DNA of 6,366 nt from an uncultured Hyphomonadaceae bacterium (GCA_938049795.1 CALLCD010000072.1:1-6366), one strand, 5' to 3'; positions 1-5,910 are shown, numbered from the stretch's first letter. A program made the numbers and translations. Notes: generated from the sequence alone by a model not told the origin.

Positions 1-589
1 CCAATTCGGGGAGAGAGGTTTGAGTTTTGACCAATCGGGCGAGCCCTGCTTTTTGCTGGGCATCGAATGCGTCGCGGGGCATTGAGGCCATTTGTCCGGC
101 CATGATGGGGGCTTGGGCGGCAGCCATTTCGGGCGTTGCGCCGGGGAAAAACAGACCAGCGAGGAAGGGCAGACTGTCAACGATGACGAGTTCGTCTACG
201 AGGTCCGGTGCGTCGAGCGCGGCCTTCATCGAGACAAAGCCGCCCATGGAGTGGCCAACGAGAACGGCGTCGTTTGCGGGGGTTGATCGCAACTCGCTGA
301 CGAGCGCTGCCGTAATTTGGTCCGTATAGGTGCCTTCATAACTGATCGGGTCAGCGCCCGCAAAACCGGCGACTTGTACGGTGCGGACGTCATAGTCTGG
401 CTCGAGCAGGGAGATGGTATCAGCCCAGACATCGGCACTGGAGGCCAGGCCAGGCACGAGGACGATGGTGCGCCCGTCGGCATTGCCGGTGCGGGTGATT
501 TGGATTGCGCTTTGCGGCTCCGCCTGCACGGTGGCAGAATGGCAAGCGGTAAGGACGGCTATGGAAAGTGCGATTGTCAGTTTACGCAT
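1..589 (-). CDS. alpha/beta-fold hydrolase, predicted lipoprotein (3' end outside window)
   Basis: The reverse strand is open from the ATG at 589 to the window edge (196 complete residues, no stop), so the C-terminus is missing. The N-terminus has a short basic start (MRK), a hydrophobic stretch and a lipobox-like LTAC at residues 13-16, predicting lipidation at Cys16 and export to the envelope. A strand with an oxyanion-type turn (VLVPGLASS, about 43-51) and the nucleophile elbow VGHSMGG (111-117, Ser114) identify the alpha/beta hydrolase superfamily. The later Asp and His of the triad cannot be confirmed; the His should lie beyond the edge. The substrate is unknown; esterase, lipase or haloperoxidase-like members share these motifs. 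It starts 5 nt after the HTH gene stop, with GAAGGA about 8 nt upstream as ribosome-binding site, so it is probably co-transcribed and translationally coupled with that regulator. Confidence 0.85.
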   Translation of the reverse strand, partial: MRKLTIALSIAVLTACHSATVQAEPQSAIQITRTGNADGRTIVLVPGLASSADVWADTISLLEPDYDVRTVQVAGFAGADPISYEGTYTDQITAALVSELRSTPANDAVLVGHSMGGFVSMKAALDAPDLVDELVIVDSLPFLAGLFFPGATPEMAAAQAPIMAGQMASMPRDAFDAQQKAGLARLVKTQTSLPEL

Positions 590-594
590 TATAT

Positions 595-819
595 TTATCC
601 TTCGGGTTTGAACAGGGTTTCAATGGGCTCACCGAACACGGCGGCCAGTTTGAAGGCCAGTTCGAGGCTTGGGTCGTAGCGTTCGCGTTCGATGGCGTTG
701 ACGGTTTGGCGGGAGACATTCAGCCGTTCGGCGAGGTCTTGCTGGGACCATTTATTGGCCTTGCGCAGCTCTTTGATGCGATTTTCTATCTGTACCTCCT
801 GATCATAATGGGCAGGCAC
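595..819 (-). CDS. small Xre-family helix-turn-helix transcriptional regulator
   Basis: A compact DNA-binding protein that is almost entirely one Xre/Cro-type HTH domain: RIKELRKANKWSQQDLAERL followed by the recognition helix SRQTVNAIE, then RYDPSLELAFKLAAVFG and a short acidic end. This matches the family of roughly 65-residue regulators often encoded beside a small membrane protein. The start is unresolved. The coordinates given use GTG at 819 (74 residues). Family members typically begin M-(E/K)-N-R, which aligns with an ATA codon at 789-787 (64 residues), and that ATA is preceded by a perfect AGGAGG 5 nt upstream. Either start overlaps the end of the membrane-protein gene, so the two are likely translated together. 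It probably represses or activates its own operon through the dyad at 1194-1249 (inference). Confidence 0.85.
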   Translation of the reverse strand: MPAHYDQEVQIENRIKELRKANKWSQQDLAERLNVSRQTVNAIERERYDPSLELAFKLAAVFGEPIETLFKPEG

Positions 820-1178
820 AGACCCCACGCGCCGATCAGCAGAGGACCGACCCAGATCAGCGGAAGGTTGGGCCAGCCGGCGGTAACGCCAAAGCCCCAA
901 ATGGTCATCCCCCACCCCACAAGCATCGCGCCCAAGGCAAAAGCTTCCGCATTTATCCGCTTCATCAATTCATCAAATCGCGCATATTGCCGAAGGATTG
1001 CCCAGAAGACGAGGATGAGCGGGAGGACGGGCGCGAGCGCTAAGGCGGATTTGACGAGGCCAGGCTCGGCGGCATCCCGCGCAGGGATGGTGAGAAAAAG
1101 GACAAGCGCGTAAATCACGAAAGCGCCGCCAAGCTCGACGCCATAGCGCCATGTTACAGGGTTTGTTTTGTCAGCCAT
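786..1178 (-). CDS. small four-helix integral membrane protein, function unknown
   Basis: The 130-residue product has four hydrophobic segments at about residues 13-31, 44-63, 79-100 and 104-125, and a positively charged tail (IMIRRYR). It should sit in the inner membrane. The loop between helices 2 and 3 carries a charged segment, RQYARFDELMKRINAEAFALG (about 63-83), which looks like the conserved part of the family; I recall similar DE-L-RRI-EA loops in uncharacterised membrane proteins encoded next to small Xre regulators. The ATG at 1178 has GGAG about 6 nt upstream. Its TAG stop lies inside the ribosome-binding/start region of the HTH gene, so it is the first gene of a three-gene unit with the HTH regulator and the lipoprotein hydrolase. 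No enzymatic motif is visible. A sensor or regulator-tethering role is possible but unsupported. Confidence 0.8.
   Translation of the reverse strand: MADKTNPVTWRYGVELGGAFVIYALVLFLTIPARDAAEPGLVKSALALAPVLPLILVFWAILRQYARFDELMKRINAEAFALGAMLVGWGMTIWGFGVTAGWPNLPLIWVGPLLIGAWGLCLPIMIRRYR
787..800 (-). promoter_or_regulatory. perfect Shine-Dalgarno followed by a candidate ATA start codon
   Basis: On the minus strand AGGAGG (800-795) is followed by TACAG and then ATA (789-787), GAA, AAT, CGC. The spacing is ideal for initiation at ATA, where relatives have Met. The ATA shares two bases with the TAG stop (788-786) of the membrane-protein gene. No ATG, GTG or TTG lies in frame at a useful distance from this site. 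That this is the real start is an inference. Confidence 0.5.
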
Positions 1179-1193
1179 GTGTTACTCCAAATT

Positions 1194-1249
1194 ATGGAAA
1201 GCACTCTTTACATAATTGGTTTTTCATAAATGTAAAGCTTGTTTTCCAT
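1194..1249 (-). promoter_or_regulatory. 56-bp nested dyad, candidate operator and promoter of the membrane protein-HTH-hydrolase operon
   Basis: Two perfect inverted repeats share one centre (1221.5): an outer ATGGAAA/TTTCCAT (1194-1200 and 1243-1249) and an inner CTTTACAT/ATGTAAAG (1206-1213 and 1230-1237), with 5-nt gaps on both sides. A further half-site, ATGAAAA, is at 1227-1221 on the minus strand, giving five ATGnAAA heptamers. The inner repeat overlaps the best promoter match on the minus strand: TTTACA (1236-1231), 16 nt, TATGTA (1214-1209), the latter weak. The dyad ends 15 bp before the ATG of the membrane-protein gene. Binding by the operon's own HTH protein is inferred from position. 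Confidence 0.6.
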
Positions 1250-1265
1250 TTTAGTCTGGAAGCAC

Positions 1266-1301
1266 AAAAAAAGGCCGCCCTCTTTTCGGAGAGCGGCCTT
1301 T
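1266..1301 (-). terminator. rho-independent terminator of pnp
   Basis: On the minus strand the arms AAAGGCCGCTCTC and GAGGGCGGCCTTT form a 13-bp stem (one G-T wobble) closed by a CGAAAA loop, followed by a run of seven T (three of them pairing in the stem). It begins 21 nt after the pnp stop and separates pnp from the downstream three-gene unit. Confidence 0.93.
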
Positions 1302-1322
1302 GGATTTGGAGGGGGCTGACGG

Positions 1323-3446
1323 TTAGTCGTCGTCGCCTTTGATTTCTTCGCCGGTTTCCTGATTGACGACTTTCATCGACAGACGAACCTTGCCGCGATC
1401 ATCAAAGCCCATCAGCTTGACCCAGACGGTTTGGCCTTCGGAGACGAGATCTTTGGGGTGGCCGATGCGCTCGTTTGCCATTTGCGAGACGTGGACCAGG
1501 CCGTCTTTCGGGCCGAAGAAGTTTACGAATGCGCCGAAGTCTTTGATCGAGACGACTTTGCCTTCATAGATCGCGCCGACTTCCGCTTCGGCGGTCAGGG
1601 CGTGGATGCGCTTCTTGGCCGCTTCAATGGATTCCCTGTCGAGCGCGGAGATCTGGATCGTGCCATCATCGGCCACGTTCAGCTTGGCGCCGGTCGTGTC
1701 CACAATATCGCGGATGACTTTGCCGCCAGTGCCGATCACGTCGCGGATTTTGTCGACCGGGATTTTCACGATCTCCATTTGCGGCGCATTGTCGGACAGT
1801 TCCTCGCGCGCGCCTTCGAGCGCTTTGGCCATTTCACCGAGAATATGCAGACGGCCGCCCTTGGCTTGCTCAAGCGCCGTTTTCATAATGTCTTTGGTGA
1901 TGCCTGCGATTTTGATGTCCATTTGCAGCGAGGTCAGACCTTCGGTCGTGCCAGCCACTTTGAAGTCCATATCGCCGAGATGGTCCTCGTCGCCGAGAAT
2001 ATCGGACAGGACCGCAATGCCGTCATCTTCCTTGATCAGACCCATCGCAATGCCCGAGACAGGCCGCGCGATTGGCACGCCGGCATCCATCATGGCGAGC
2101 GAGCAGCCGCACACTGTAGCCATTGAGGACGAGCCATTGGACTCGGTGATCTCAGAGACGAGACGCACCGTGTACGGAAACTCTTCCGGCTCTGGCAGAA
2201 CGGCCTGAAGCGCGCGCCATGCGAGCTTGCCGTGGCCGGTTTCGCGGCGGGAGGTGCCGCCCATGCGTCCGGTTTCGCCGACCGAATATGGCGGGAAATT
2301 ATAGTGGAGCATGAATTTGGCTTTGGAGGTGCCGCCGAGCCCGTCGATGAATTGCTCATCGTCGGAGGTGCCGAGGGTTGCCACACAGAGCGCCTGGGTT
2401 TCGCCGCGTGTGAACAGGGACGAGCCGTGCGTACGCGGAAGAACCTGGGCTTCGGCGAGGATCGGGCGGACCTGATCGAGCGAGCGGCCATCAATCCGCT
2501 TGCCGGTCTTGATGATGTCGCCGCGAACTACGGCCGCTTCGGCTTCCTTGAAGGCCGCTTTGAACGTCTCCCCGCTCATCGACTTTTCAGCCTCTTCGGT
2601 GGAGACGAGCGCGTCTGCCGCTTTGGTGCGAGCTGCGCCGACGGCTTCCTGACGGGAGAGCTTTTCGGTGATCTGATAGGCGGCGGAGAGGTCCGCGCCG
2701 ACGAGGCCCTGGATCTCTTTCAGTTCGGCCGAGTAATCCACGCCCTCGAAGTCGAACGGCTCTTTGGCGGCTTTTTCCGCCAGCTCGATGATGGCGTCGA
2801 TTACGGGCTGCATGGCTTCGTGGCCGGCCATGACCGCGCCGAGCATGACATCTTCGGACAGTTCTTTGGCTTCGGATTCGACCATCATCACGGCGTCTTG
2901 CGTGCCTGCGACGACGAGGTCAAGCTCGGACTCTTCGAGATCGTCAATGCTTGGGTTGATGATGTATTCGCCATCGGCATAGCCCACGCGCGCGGCACCA
3001 ATTGGCCCCATAAAGGGCGCGCCGGACAAGACGAGCGCAGCGGACGCGCCGACCATGCCGAGAATGTCCGGATCGTTTTCCAGATCGTATGAAACGGCGG
3101 TCAGGACGACTTGCACTTCATGCTTGAAGCCCTTGACGAAGAGCGGGCGGATCGGGCGGTCAATCAGACGGCTGGTCAGCGTCTCTTTTTCCGTGGGGCG
3201 GCCTTCGCGCTTGAAGAAGCCACCGGGAATGCGGCCCGCCGCGTAATATTTTTCCATATAGTTGACGGTCAGCGGGAAGAAATCCTGACCGGGTTTGGCT
3301 TCCTTGCGGAACACGGCGGTCGCAAGGACAGTGGTGTCGCCATAGGTGACGAGCACTGCGCCGTCGGCCTGACGGGCCACGCGGCCCGTTTCAATCGTGA
3401 GTGTACGGCCGGCCCATTCCAGCGATACGGTGTGTTTATCGAACAT
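1323..3446 (-). CDS. pnp: polynucleotide phosphorylase (polyribonucleotide nucleotidyltransferase)
   Basis: PNPase degrades RNA 3' to 5' by phosphorolysis, releasing nucleoside diphosphates, and works as a trimer, often in a degradosome. The 707-residue product has the full domain order: RNase PH domain 1 (about 8-140; GRPTEKE, RLIDRPIRPLF), a helical linker (about 240-310), RNase PH domain 2 (about 318-545), a KH domain with GTGG at 572-575, and an S1 domain (about 622-692) ending in an acidic tail. The metal-binding aspartates of LGDEDHLGDMD fall at 486 and 492, the same numbers as in the E. coli enzyme. The ATG at 3446 (MFDKHT) was chosen because relatives start MFD. An in-frame ATG at 3461 would add MKDKT, but its GGA is only about 1 nt away, too close to serve it. 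It follows rpsO by 70 nt across a terminator-like hairpin. Confidence 0.98.
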   Translation of the reverse strand: MFDKHTVSLEWAGRTLTIETGRVARQADGAVLVTYGDTTVLATAVFRKEAKPGQDFFPLTVNYMEKYYAAGRIPGGFFKREGRPTEKETLTSRLIDRPIRPLFVKGFKHEVQVVLTAVSYDLENDPDILGMVGASAALVLSGAPFMGPIGAARVGYADGEYIINPSIDDLEESELDLVVAGTQDAVMMVESEAKELSEDVMLGAVMAGHEAMQPVIDAIIELAEKAAKEPFDFEGVDYSAELKEIQGLVGADLSAAYQITEKLSRQEAVGAARTKAADALVSTEEAEKSMSGETFKAAFKEAEAAVVRGDIIKTGKRIDGRSLDQVRPILAEAQVLPRTHGSSLFTRGETQALCVATLGTSDDEQFIDGLGGTSKAKFMLHYNFPPYSVGETGRMGGTSRRETGHGKLAWRALQAVLPEPEEFPYTVRLVSEITESNGSSSMATVCGCSLAMMDAGVPIARPVSGIAMGLIKEDDGIAVLSDILGDEDHLGDMDFKVAGTTEGLTSLQMDIKIAGITKDIMKTALEQAKGGRLHILGEMAKALEGAREELSDNAPQMEIVKIPVDKIRDVIGTGGKVIRDIVDTTGAKLNVADDGTIQISALDRESIEAAKKRIHALTAEAEVGAIYEGKVVSIKDFGAFVNFFGPKDGLVHVSQMANERIGHPKDLVSEGQTVWVKLMGFDDRGKVRLSMKVVNQETGEEIKGDDD

Positions 3447-3469
3447 AGTTTTATCTTTCATTTCCTACG

Positions 3470-3503
3470 AAAAAACCCGCTGGCCCGAATGGCGCAGCGG
3501 GTT
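3470..3503 (-). terminator. terminator-like hairpin between rpsO and pnp
   Basis: On the minus strand AACCCGCTG (3503-3495) pairs with CAGCGGGTT (3482-3474), with an inner GCC/GGC extension, followed by six T (two of them in the stem). It starts 13 nt after the rpsO stop and ends 24 nt before the pnp ATG used here. It could act as a partial terminator of rpsO and/or a processing site in the pnp leader; in E. coli the rpsO-pnp gap also holds a terminator and an RNase III site. No other pnp promoter is obvious in the 70-nt gap. Confidence 0.8.
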
Positions 3504-3516
3504 CTGTTGGGCCGCC

Positions 3517-3786
3517 CTAGCGGCGAATGCCCAGTTCTTTGATGAGCGCCTGATAGCGGCCCTCATCCTTGCGCTTCACATAGTCGAGAAGCTTTCGGCG
3601 CGTGGCGACCATTGTCAGGAGGCCACGGCGTGAATGATTGTCTTTTTTATTGGTCTGGAAGTGTTCGGTGAGATTTGTGATCCGTTCGGTGAGAATGGCC
3701 ACTTGCACTTCCGGAGACCCGGTGTCGCCCTCCGATTGGGCAAATTTCTTGATCAGTTCCGCTTTGCGGGCTGGTGTAATCGACAT
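3517..3786 (-). CDS. rpsO: 30S ribosomal protein S15
   Basis: The 89-residue product is the standard length for S15, a primary binder of 16S rRNA in the platform of the small subunit. It shows the family signature throughout: an initial helix (ARKAELIKKFA), GDTGSPEVQVAILTERI, the HxxxxKKDNHSRRGL rRNA-contact region (about 42-55), LLDYVKRKD, and a basic end (IKELGIRR). The ATG at 3786 was chosen because homologues begin MSIT and AAGGA lies 7 nt upstream; an upstream in-frame extension to 3852 has no S15 similarity. It is followed by a hairpin and then pnp, the usual order. In E. coli S15 represses its own translation through an mRNA pseudoknot; I do not see a clear equivalent here. Confidence 0.98.
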   Translation of the reverse strand: MSITPARKAELIKKFAQSEGDTGSPEVQVAILTERITNLTEHFQTNKKDNHSRRGLLTMVATRRKLLDYVKRKDEGRYQALIKELGIRR

Positions 3787-3828
3787 CGCATTTTCCTTAT
3801 ATTGGCGCGCATTTTGTGCGGAGCCTCG

Positions 3829-3857
3829 ATTAAAAAAAGCGCCTGTTTTCAAGGCAA
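3829..3857 (-). promoter_or_regulatory. candidate sigma-70-type promoter of rpsO
   Basis: On the minus strand TTGCCT (3857-3852) is followed by a 17-nt spacer and TTTAAT (3834-3829): four and five matches to the -35 and -10 consensus. Transcription would start about 35 nt before the rpsO ATG. The NYN gene ends about 250 bases further upstream, so a separate rpsO-pnp promoter is expected here. Confidence 0.55.
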
Positions 3858-4060
3858 ATCATGGGGTTTTCATGCCAAACGGCGATGGCCAAGATGTCGT
3901 CCAGCCATGCTTAAGCGAGGGAACCCCCGTGATTGGAGCGGCTTATGGCGCATTTTGCGGGGTTTGGGAAGGGGGAAGTTGGGGTGTTTTGGGCGTTTTG
4001 CTCAGCGGGTGCGAAGTCATGAGTGAATGACGGGGGCTTGGGCTCTCCACCGGAGGAACG

Positions 4061-4103
4061 CACTGGGTCCCGGATCTCGCTGCGCTCGTCCGGGATGACA
4101 GTG
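4061..4103. repeat. dispersed palindromic (REP-like) repeat
   Basis: A 43-bp dyad: the outer arms CACTG (4061-4065) and CAGTG (4099-4103) enclose perfect inner arms TCCCGGA (4068-4074) and TCCGGGA (4089-4095). The TGTCATCCCGGACGAGCGCAGCGAGATCCGGGA type of sequence, translating as VIPDERSEIRDP, recurs across many alphaproteobacterial genomes as far as I recall. It lies 6 nt after the stop of the NYN gene and could fold as an mRNA 3'-end hairpin, but no T-run follows it, so a canonical intrinsic terminator is not supported. Only one copy is in this window. Confidence 0.7.
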
Positions 4104-4109
4104 GGAGGA

Positions 4110-4805
4110 TTAGCGTTTTGGTTTCTTACTCGTGGATCGCAGTCCATCTATATGTTCCAACAAATCGTCCGACACTTTGAGCCAAAGTGGATCGAGTATG
4201 AAGTCTATGCCTTCACGCCTAGCAAGTTTGGCTGCGGGCGCGAAATCACTATCGCCAGCAATAAGTACTATTCTATCAACTTGGCGCTTCAGACTCATCG
4301 CGGCGATGTCTAGCCCTATGCGCATATCCACACCCTTTTGTCCGACGTCCAATATGAAATCATCGTCTGTCAGACCTAATTGGGTTCCATTATTTGCAAT
4401 AAGCCTTTTCTGAACATCCGAGCGTATGCGCCAAATACCCGTTTTTGTCTCGAGCCTACCTAATCGTAGGGCGACTTTACGTTTCTTCAGAAGTTCCGAG
4501 TGAAGCTGACATCTAAACACTGCCTCATCTGATTTCGCCAAGTTTATCGCGCGTTTGGAGATAGGCTTGTGAATACGCTTTTCGAGTGGCGGGCTATCGT
4601 AGAAGAATAGTCGATATAAATCCGCTTCCCGTTCATATTTGGGCTTCTGTTTTTTCGAACTGACATTGCGCGAGAGATGCCGATTTGCCAGTTCATAGAT
4701 CTCAGATGCAGCCTTGGTGGCGTCGGCCCGATCAATTTCTGGGCAGATGTGCGGGTATCTTTTGAGAAAGAACCCACCATCAACAAGTATTGCTGTTTTG
4801 TACAT
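4110..4805 (-). CDS. NYN (LabA-like PIN-fold) domain protein, putative nuclease
   Basis: The 231-residue product resembles the NYN/LabA-like branch of PIN-fold proteins, whose characterised members are metal-dependent RNases or are predicted to be. The fold's acidic residues are visible: Asp9 in ILVDGGFF, Asp160 and Asp166 in QKGVDMRIGLDIA, and Asp185/Asp187 in IAGDSDF. The end, REGIDFILDPLW followed by LLEHIDGLRS, fits a recurrent family of bacterial NYN proteins as I recall it. A lysine-rich loop (KKQKPK, 51-56) may contact nucleic acid. No signal peptide or membrane segment is visible, so it should be cytoplasmic. The ATG at 4805 starts the domain (MYKTAILVDGG) and has AGGGGG 10 nt upstream; an in-frame ATG at 4835 and a TTG at 4862 are alternatives. 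The gene is more A+T-rich than its neighbours and interrupts the usual truB-rpsO-pnp order, suggesting acquisition. The target RNA is unknown. Confidence 0.88.
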   Translation of the reverse strand: MYKTAILVDGGFFLKRYPHICPEIDRADATKAASEIYELANRHLSRNVSSKKQKPKYEREADLYRLFFYDSPPLEKRIHKPISKRAINLAKSDEAVFRCQLHSELLKKRKVALRLGRLETKTGIWRIRSDVQKRLIANNGTQLGLTDDDFILDVGQKGVDMRIGLDIAAMSLKRQVDRIVLIAGDSDFAPAAKLARREGIDFILDPLWLKVSDDLLEHIDGLRSTSKKPKR

Positions 4806-4872
4806 AATCGAAAAACCCCCTGCGGCGCACCGCATCTTCGATTGAAAATGATACGGGGGCAAGCAGGGGGTT
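4806..4872 (-). promoter_or_regulatory. structured leader of the NYN gene: terminator-like or RBS-sequestering hairpin with possible pseudoknot
   Basis: In the minus-strand transcript AACCCCCTGC (4872-4863) can pair with GCAGGGGGTT (4823-4814), a perfect 10-bp stem followed by T residues, with a 39-nt loop. AATCGAA inside that loop (4843-4837) can pair with TTCGATT (4812-4806) just after the stem and directly before the ATG at 4805, which is the layout of an H-type pseudoknot. A small hairpin, TGCGG-TGCG-CCGCA (4834-4821), competes with three bases of the long stem. The likely ribosome-binding site AGGGGG (4821-4816) lies in the long stem. It may serve as truB's terminator, as a switch for the NYN gene, or both. 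Confidence 0.65.
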
Positions 4873-4897
4873 ACGCAATATCCACAGACTAATACGT

Positions 4898-4926
4898 AAT
4901 GTATGGATAGGGAATTAAAATATCAC
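4898..4926 (-). promoter_or_regulatory. weak candidate promoter of the NYN gene
   Basis: On the minus strand GTGATA (4926-4921), a 17-nt spacer and TACATT (4903-4898) each match four of six consensus positions. It lies in the A+T-rich gap after truB and would place the whole structured leader in the transcript. It is not convincing by itself. Confidence 0.25.
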
Positions 4927-4951
4927 CATACCGGTTACTTTTTTCACCGAC

Positions 4952-5899
4952 CTACCCCGCAAAGACCTTTACCGGCTGGAAGCGGCCTGCGCGGACTTCG
5001 CCTATGGCGACGGCTTGGTCGGCGTTCATGGCGACGGCTAGGCGGTCATCGTCCGGATTGGTGGCGCGGTTTTCTTTCCAGTGGTCTAGGACATGGGGGA
5101 GGAGCATGACGGGTTGGCCGTTGAAGATTTGGGCGGCGGCGTCCGGGGAGATGTCTACGAGGGGGATGGTCTCTAGGGCGGTTTCGATGGGGGCGAGGAA
5201 CTCGAACAGGGCCGGTTTGTCTTCGGCGAGGGCTTCAAGCTCGGCCAGGGTGACGGCGTTGTCCTCGTCAAAGACGCCGACGCGGGCGCGGCGGAGCATG
5301 GTGATGTGGCCTTCGGTGCCGAGGGCGTGGGCGAGATCGCGGGCCATGGCGCGGACATAGAAGCCTTTGCCGGAGCGGACGCGGAAAGTGGCGGCGTCTT
5401 CGGAGACGATTTCGACCAGTCCGGCATCGTGGACGGTGACCGCCCTGCCCTCAAGTTCGAAGTCTTCGCCGTCGCGGGCGAGATCATAGGCGCGTTTGCC
5501 ATCGACTTTGATGGCGGAGAATTTGGGCGGGACTTGCTCGATCTCGCCGAAAAAGGCGGGAAGCGCGGCGAGAATGGCGTCTTTGGTTGGGCGGACCTCG
5601 GAGCGGGCAATCTCGACGCCTTCGGCATCATAGCTGGCGGTGGCGATGCCCCACTGGACTGTGAAGATATAGTCTTTGTCGGCATCCATCGCCCAGGCGA
5701 CGGTTTTGGTGGCGTGGCCGAAGGCGATGGGCAGGATGCCGGTGGCGAGCGGGTCGAGCGTGCCGCCATGACCGACCTTTGCGGCGTTGAACAGGCGTTT
5801 GAGCGCACCGACAGCCTGTGTCGAGGTCATCTCGAGCGGCTTGTCGAGGCAGAGCCAGCCATTTACGGGATCGCCTTTGCGTTTGCGTTGCCTCGCCAT
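4952..5899 (-). CDS. truB: tRNA pseudouridine(55) synthase
   Basis: TruB converts U55 of the T-loop of tRNAs to pseudouridine in the cytoplasm. The 315-residue product has the family features: NGWLCLDKPLEMTSTQAV (13-30), the catalytic motif GGTLDPLATGILP with Asp49 (Asp48 in E. coli), the YDAEG segment (90-94), PPKFSAIKVDGKRAYDLAR (124-142), and GFYVRAMARDLA (179-190), followed by a C-terminal region (about 240-315) in the place of a PUA-like domain. The ATG at 5899 gives the expected MARQRKRKGDPVNGW start; the open frame further upstream overlaps fabI and has no TruB similarity. The ribosome-binding site is weak. It begins 11 nt after the fabI stop, implying co-transcription with fabI, and its usual neighbour rpsO is displaced by the NYN gene. 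Confidence 0.97.
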   Translation of the reverse strand: MARQRKRKGDPVNGWLCLDKPLEMTSTQAVGALKRLFNAAKVGHGGTLDPLATGILPIAFGHATKTVAWAMDADKDYIFTVQWGIATASYDAEGVEIARSEVRPTKDAILAALPAFFGEIEQVPPKFSAIKVDGKRAYDLARDGEDFELEGRAVTVHDAGLVEIVSEDAATFRVRSGKGFYVRAMARDLAHALGTEGHITMLRRARVGVFDEDNAVTLAELEALAEDKPALFEFLAPIETALETIPLVDISPDAAAQIFNGQPVMLLPHVLDHWKENRATNPDDDRLAVAMNADQAVAIGEVRAGRFQPVKVFAG

Positions 5900-5910
5900 G
5901 ATGGACGCGT

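Larger units (their letters stand above)
3787..4109. other. 323-nt intergenic region between the NYN gene and rpsO
   Basis: It contains the rpsO ribosome-binding site and candidate promoter at its left end and a dispersed-type palindrome (4061-4103) at its right end. The stretch in between (about 3858-4060) has open frames on both strands but no recognisable protein, RNA or start signal. One minus-strand frame reads PDERSEIRDP, the usual translation of this repeat class and not a gene. Confidence 0.6.

Noticed and set aside
226..483. 85-codon minus-strand open frame inside the hydrolase gene
   Set aside because: It is out of frame with the hydrolase, whose own frame carries the lipobox and the GHSMGG nucleophile elbow.
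1151..1342. Plus-strand open frame across the pnp terminator and the dyad
   Set aside because: It runs through a clear terminator and a regulatory dyad, and has no ribosome-binding site or recognisable protein sequence.
3447..3461. Five-residue N-terminal extension (MKDKT) of PNPase
   Set aside because: The only purine-rich site is about 1 nt from that ATG, and homologues start at MFD; kept only as an alternative start.
1431..3542. Long plus-strand open frames opposite pnp (up to 286 codons)
   Set aside because: They are mirror frames of a highly conserved GC-rich coding gene; their translations are low-complexity and rich in Gly, Phe and Asp, with no recognisable domain.
3832..3857. Hairpin GCCT/AGGC before a run of seven T as a terminator of the NYN gene
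   Set aside because: The stem is only four base pairs with a 7-nt loop and a spacer before the T-run; the same bases make a better promoter for rpsO.
3911..4147. 78-codon minus-strand open frame overlapping the end of the NYN gene
   Set aside because: It is built around the dispersed palindrome (PDERSEIRDP reading) and overlaps a well-supported gene; there is no start signal or domain.
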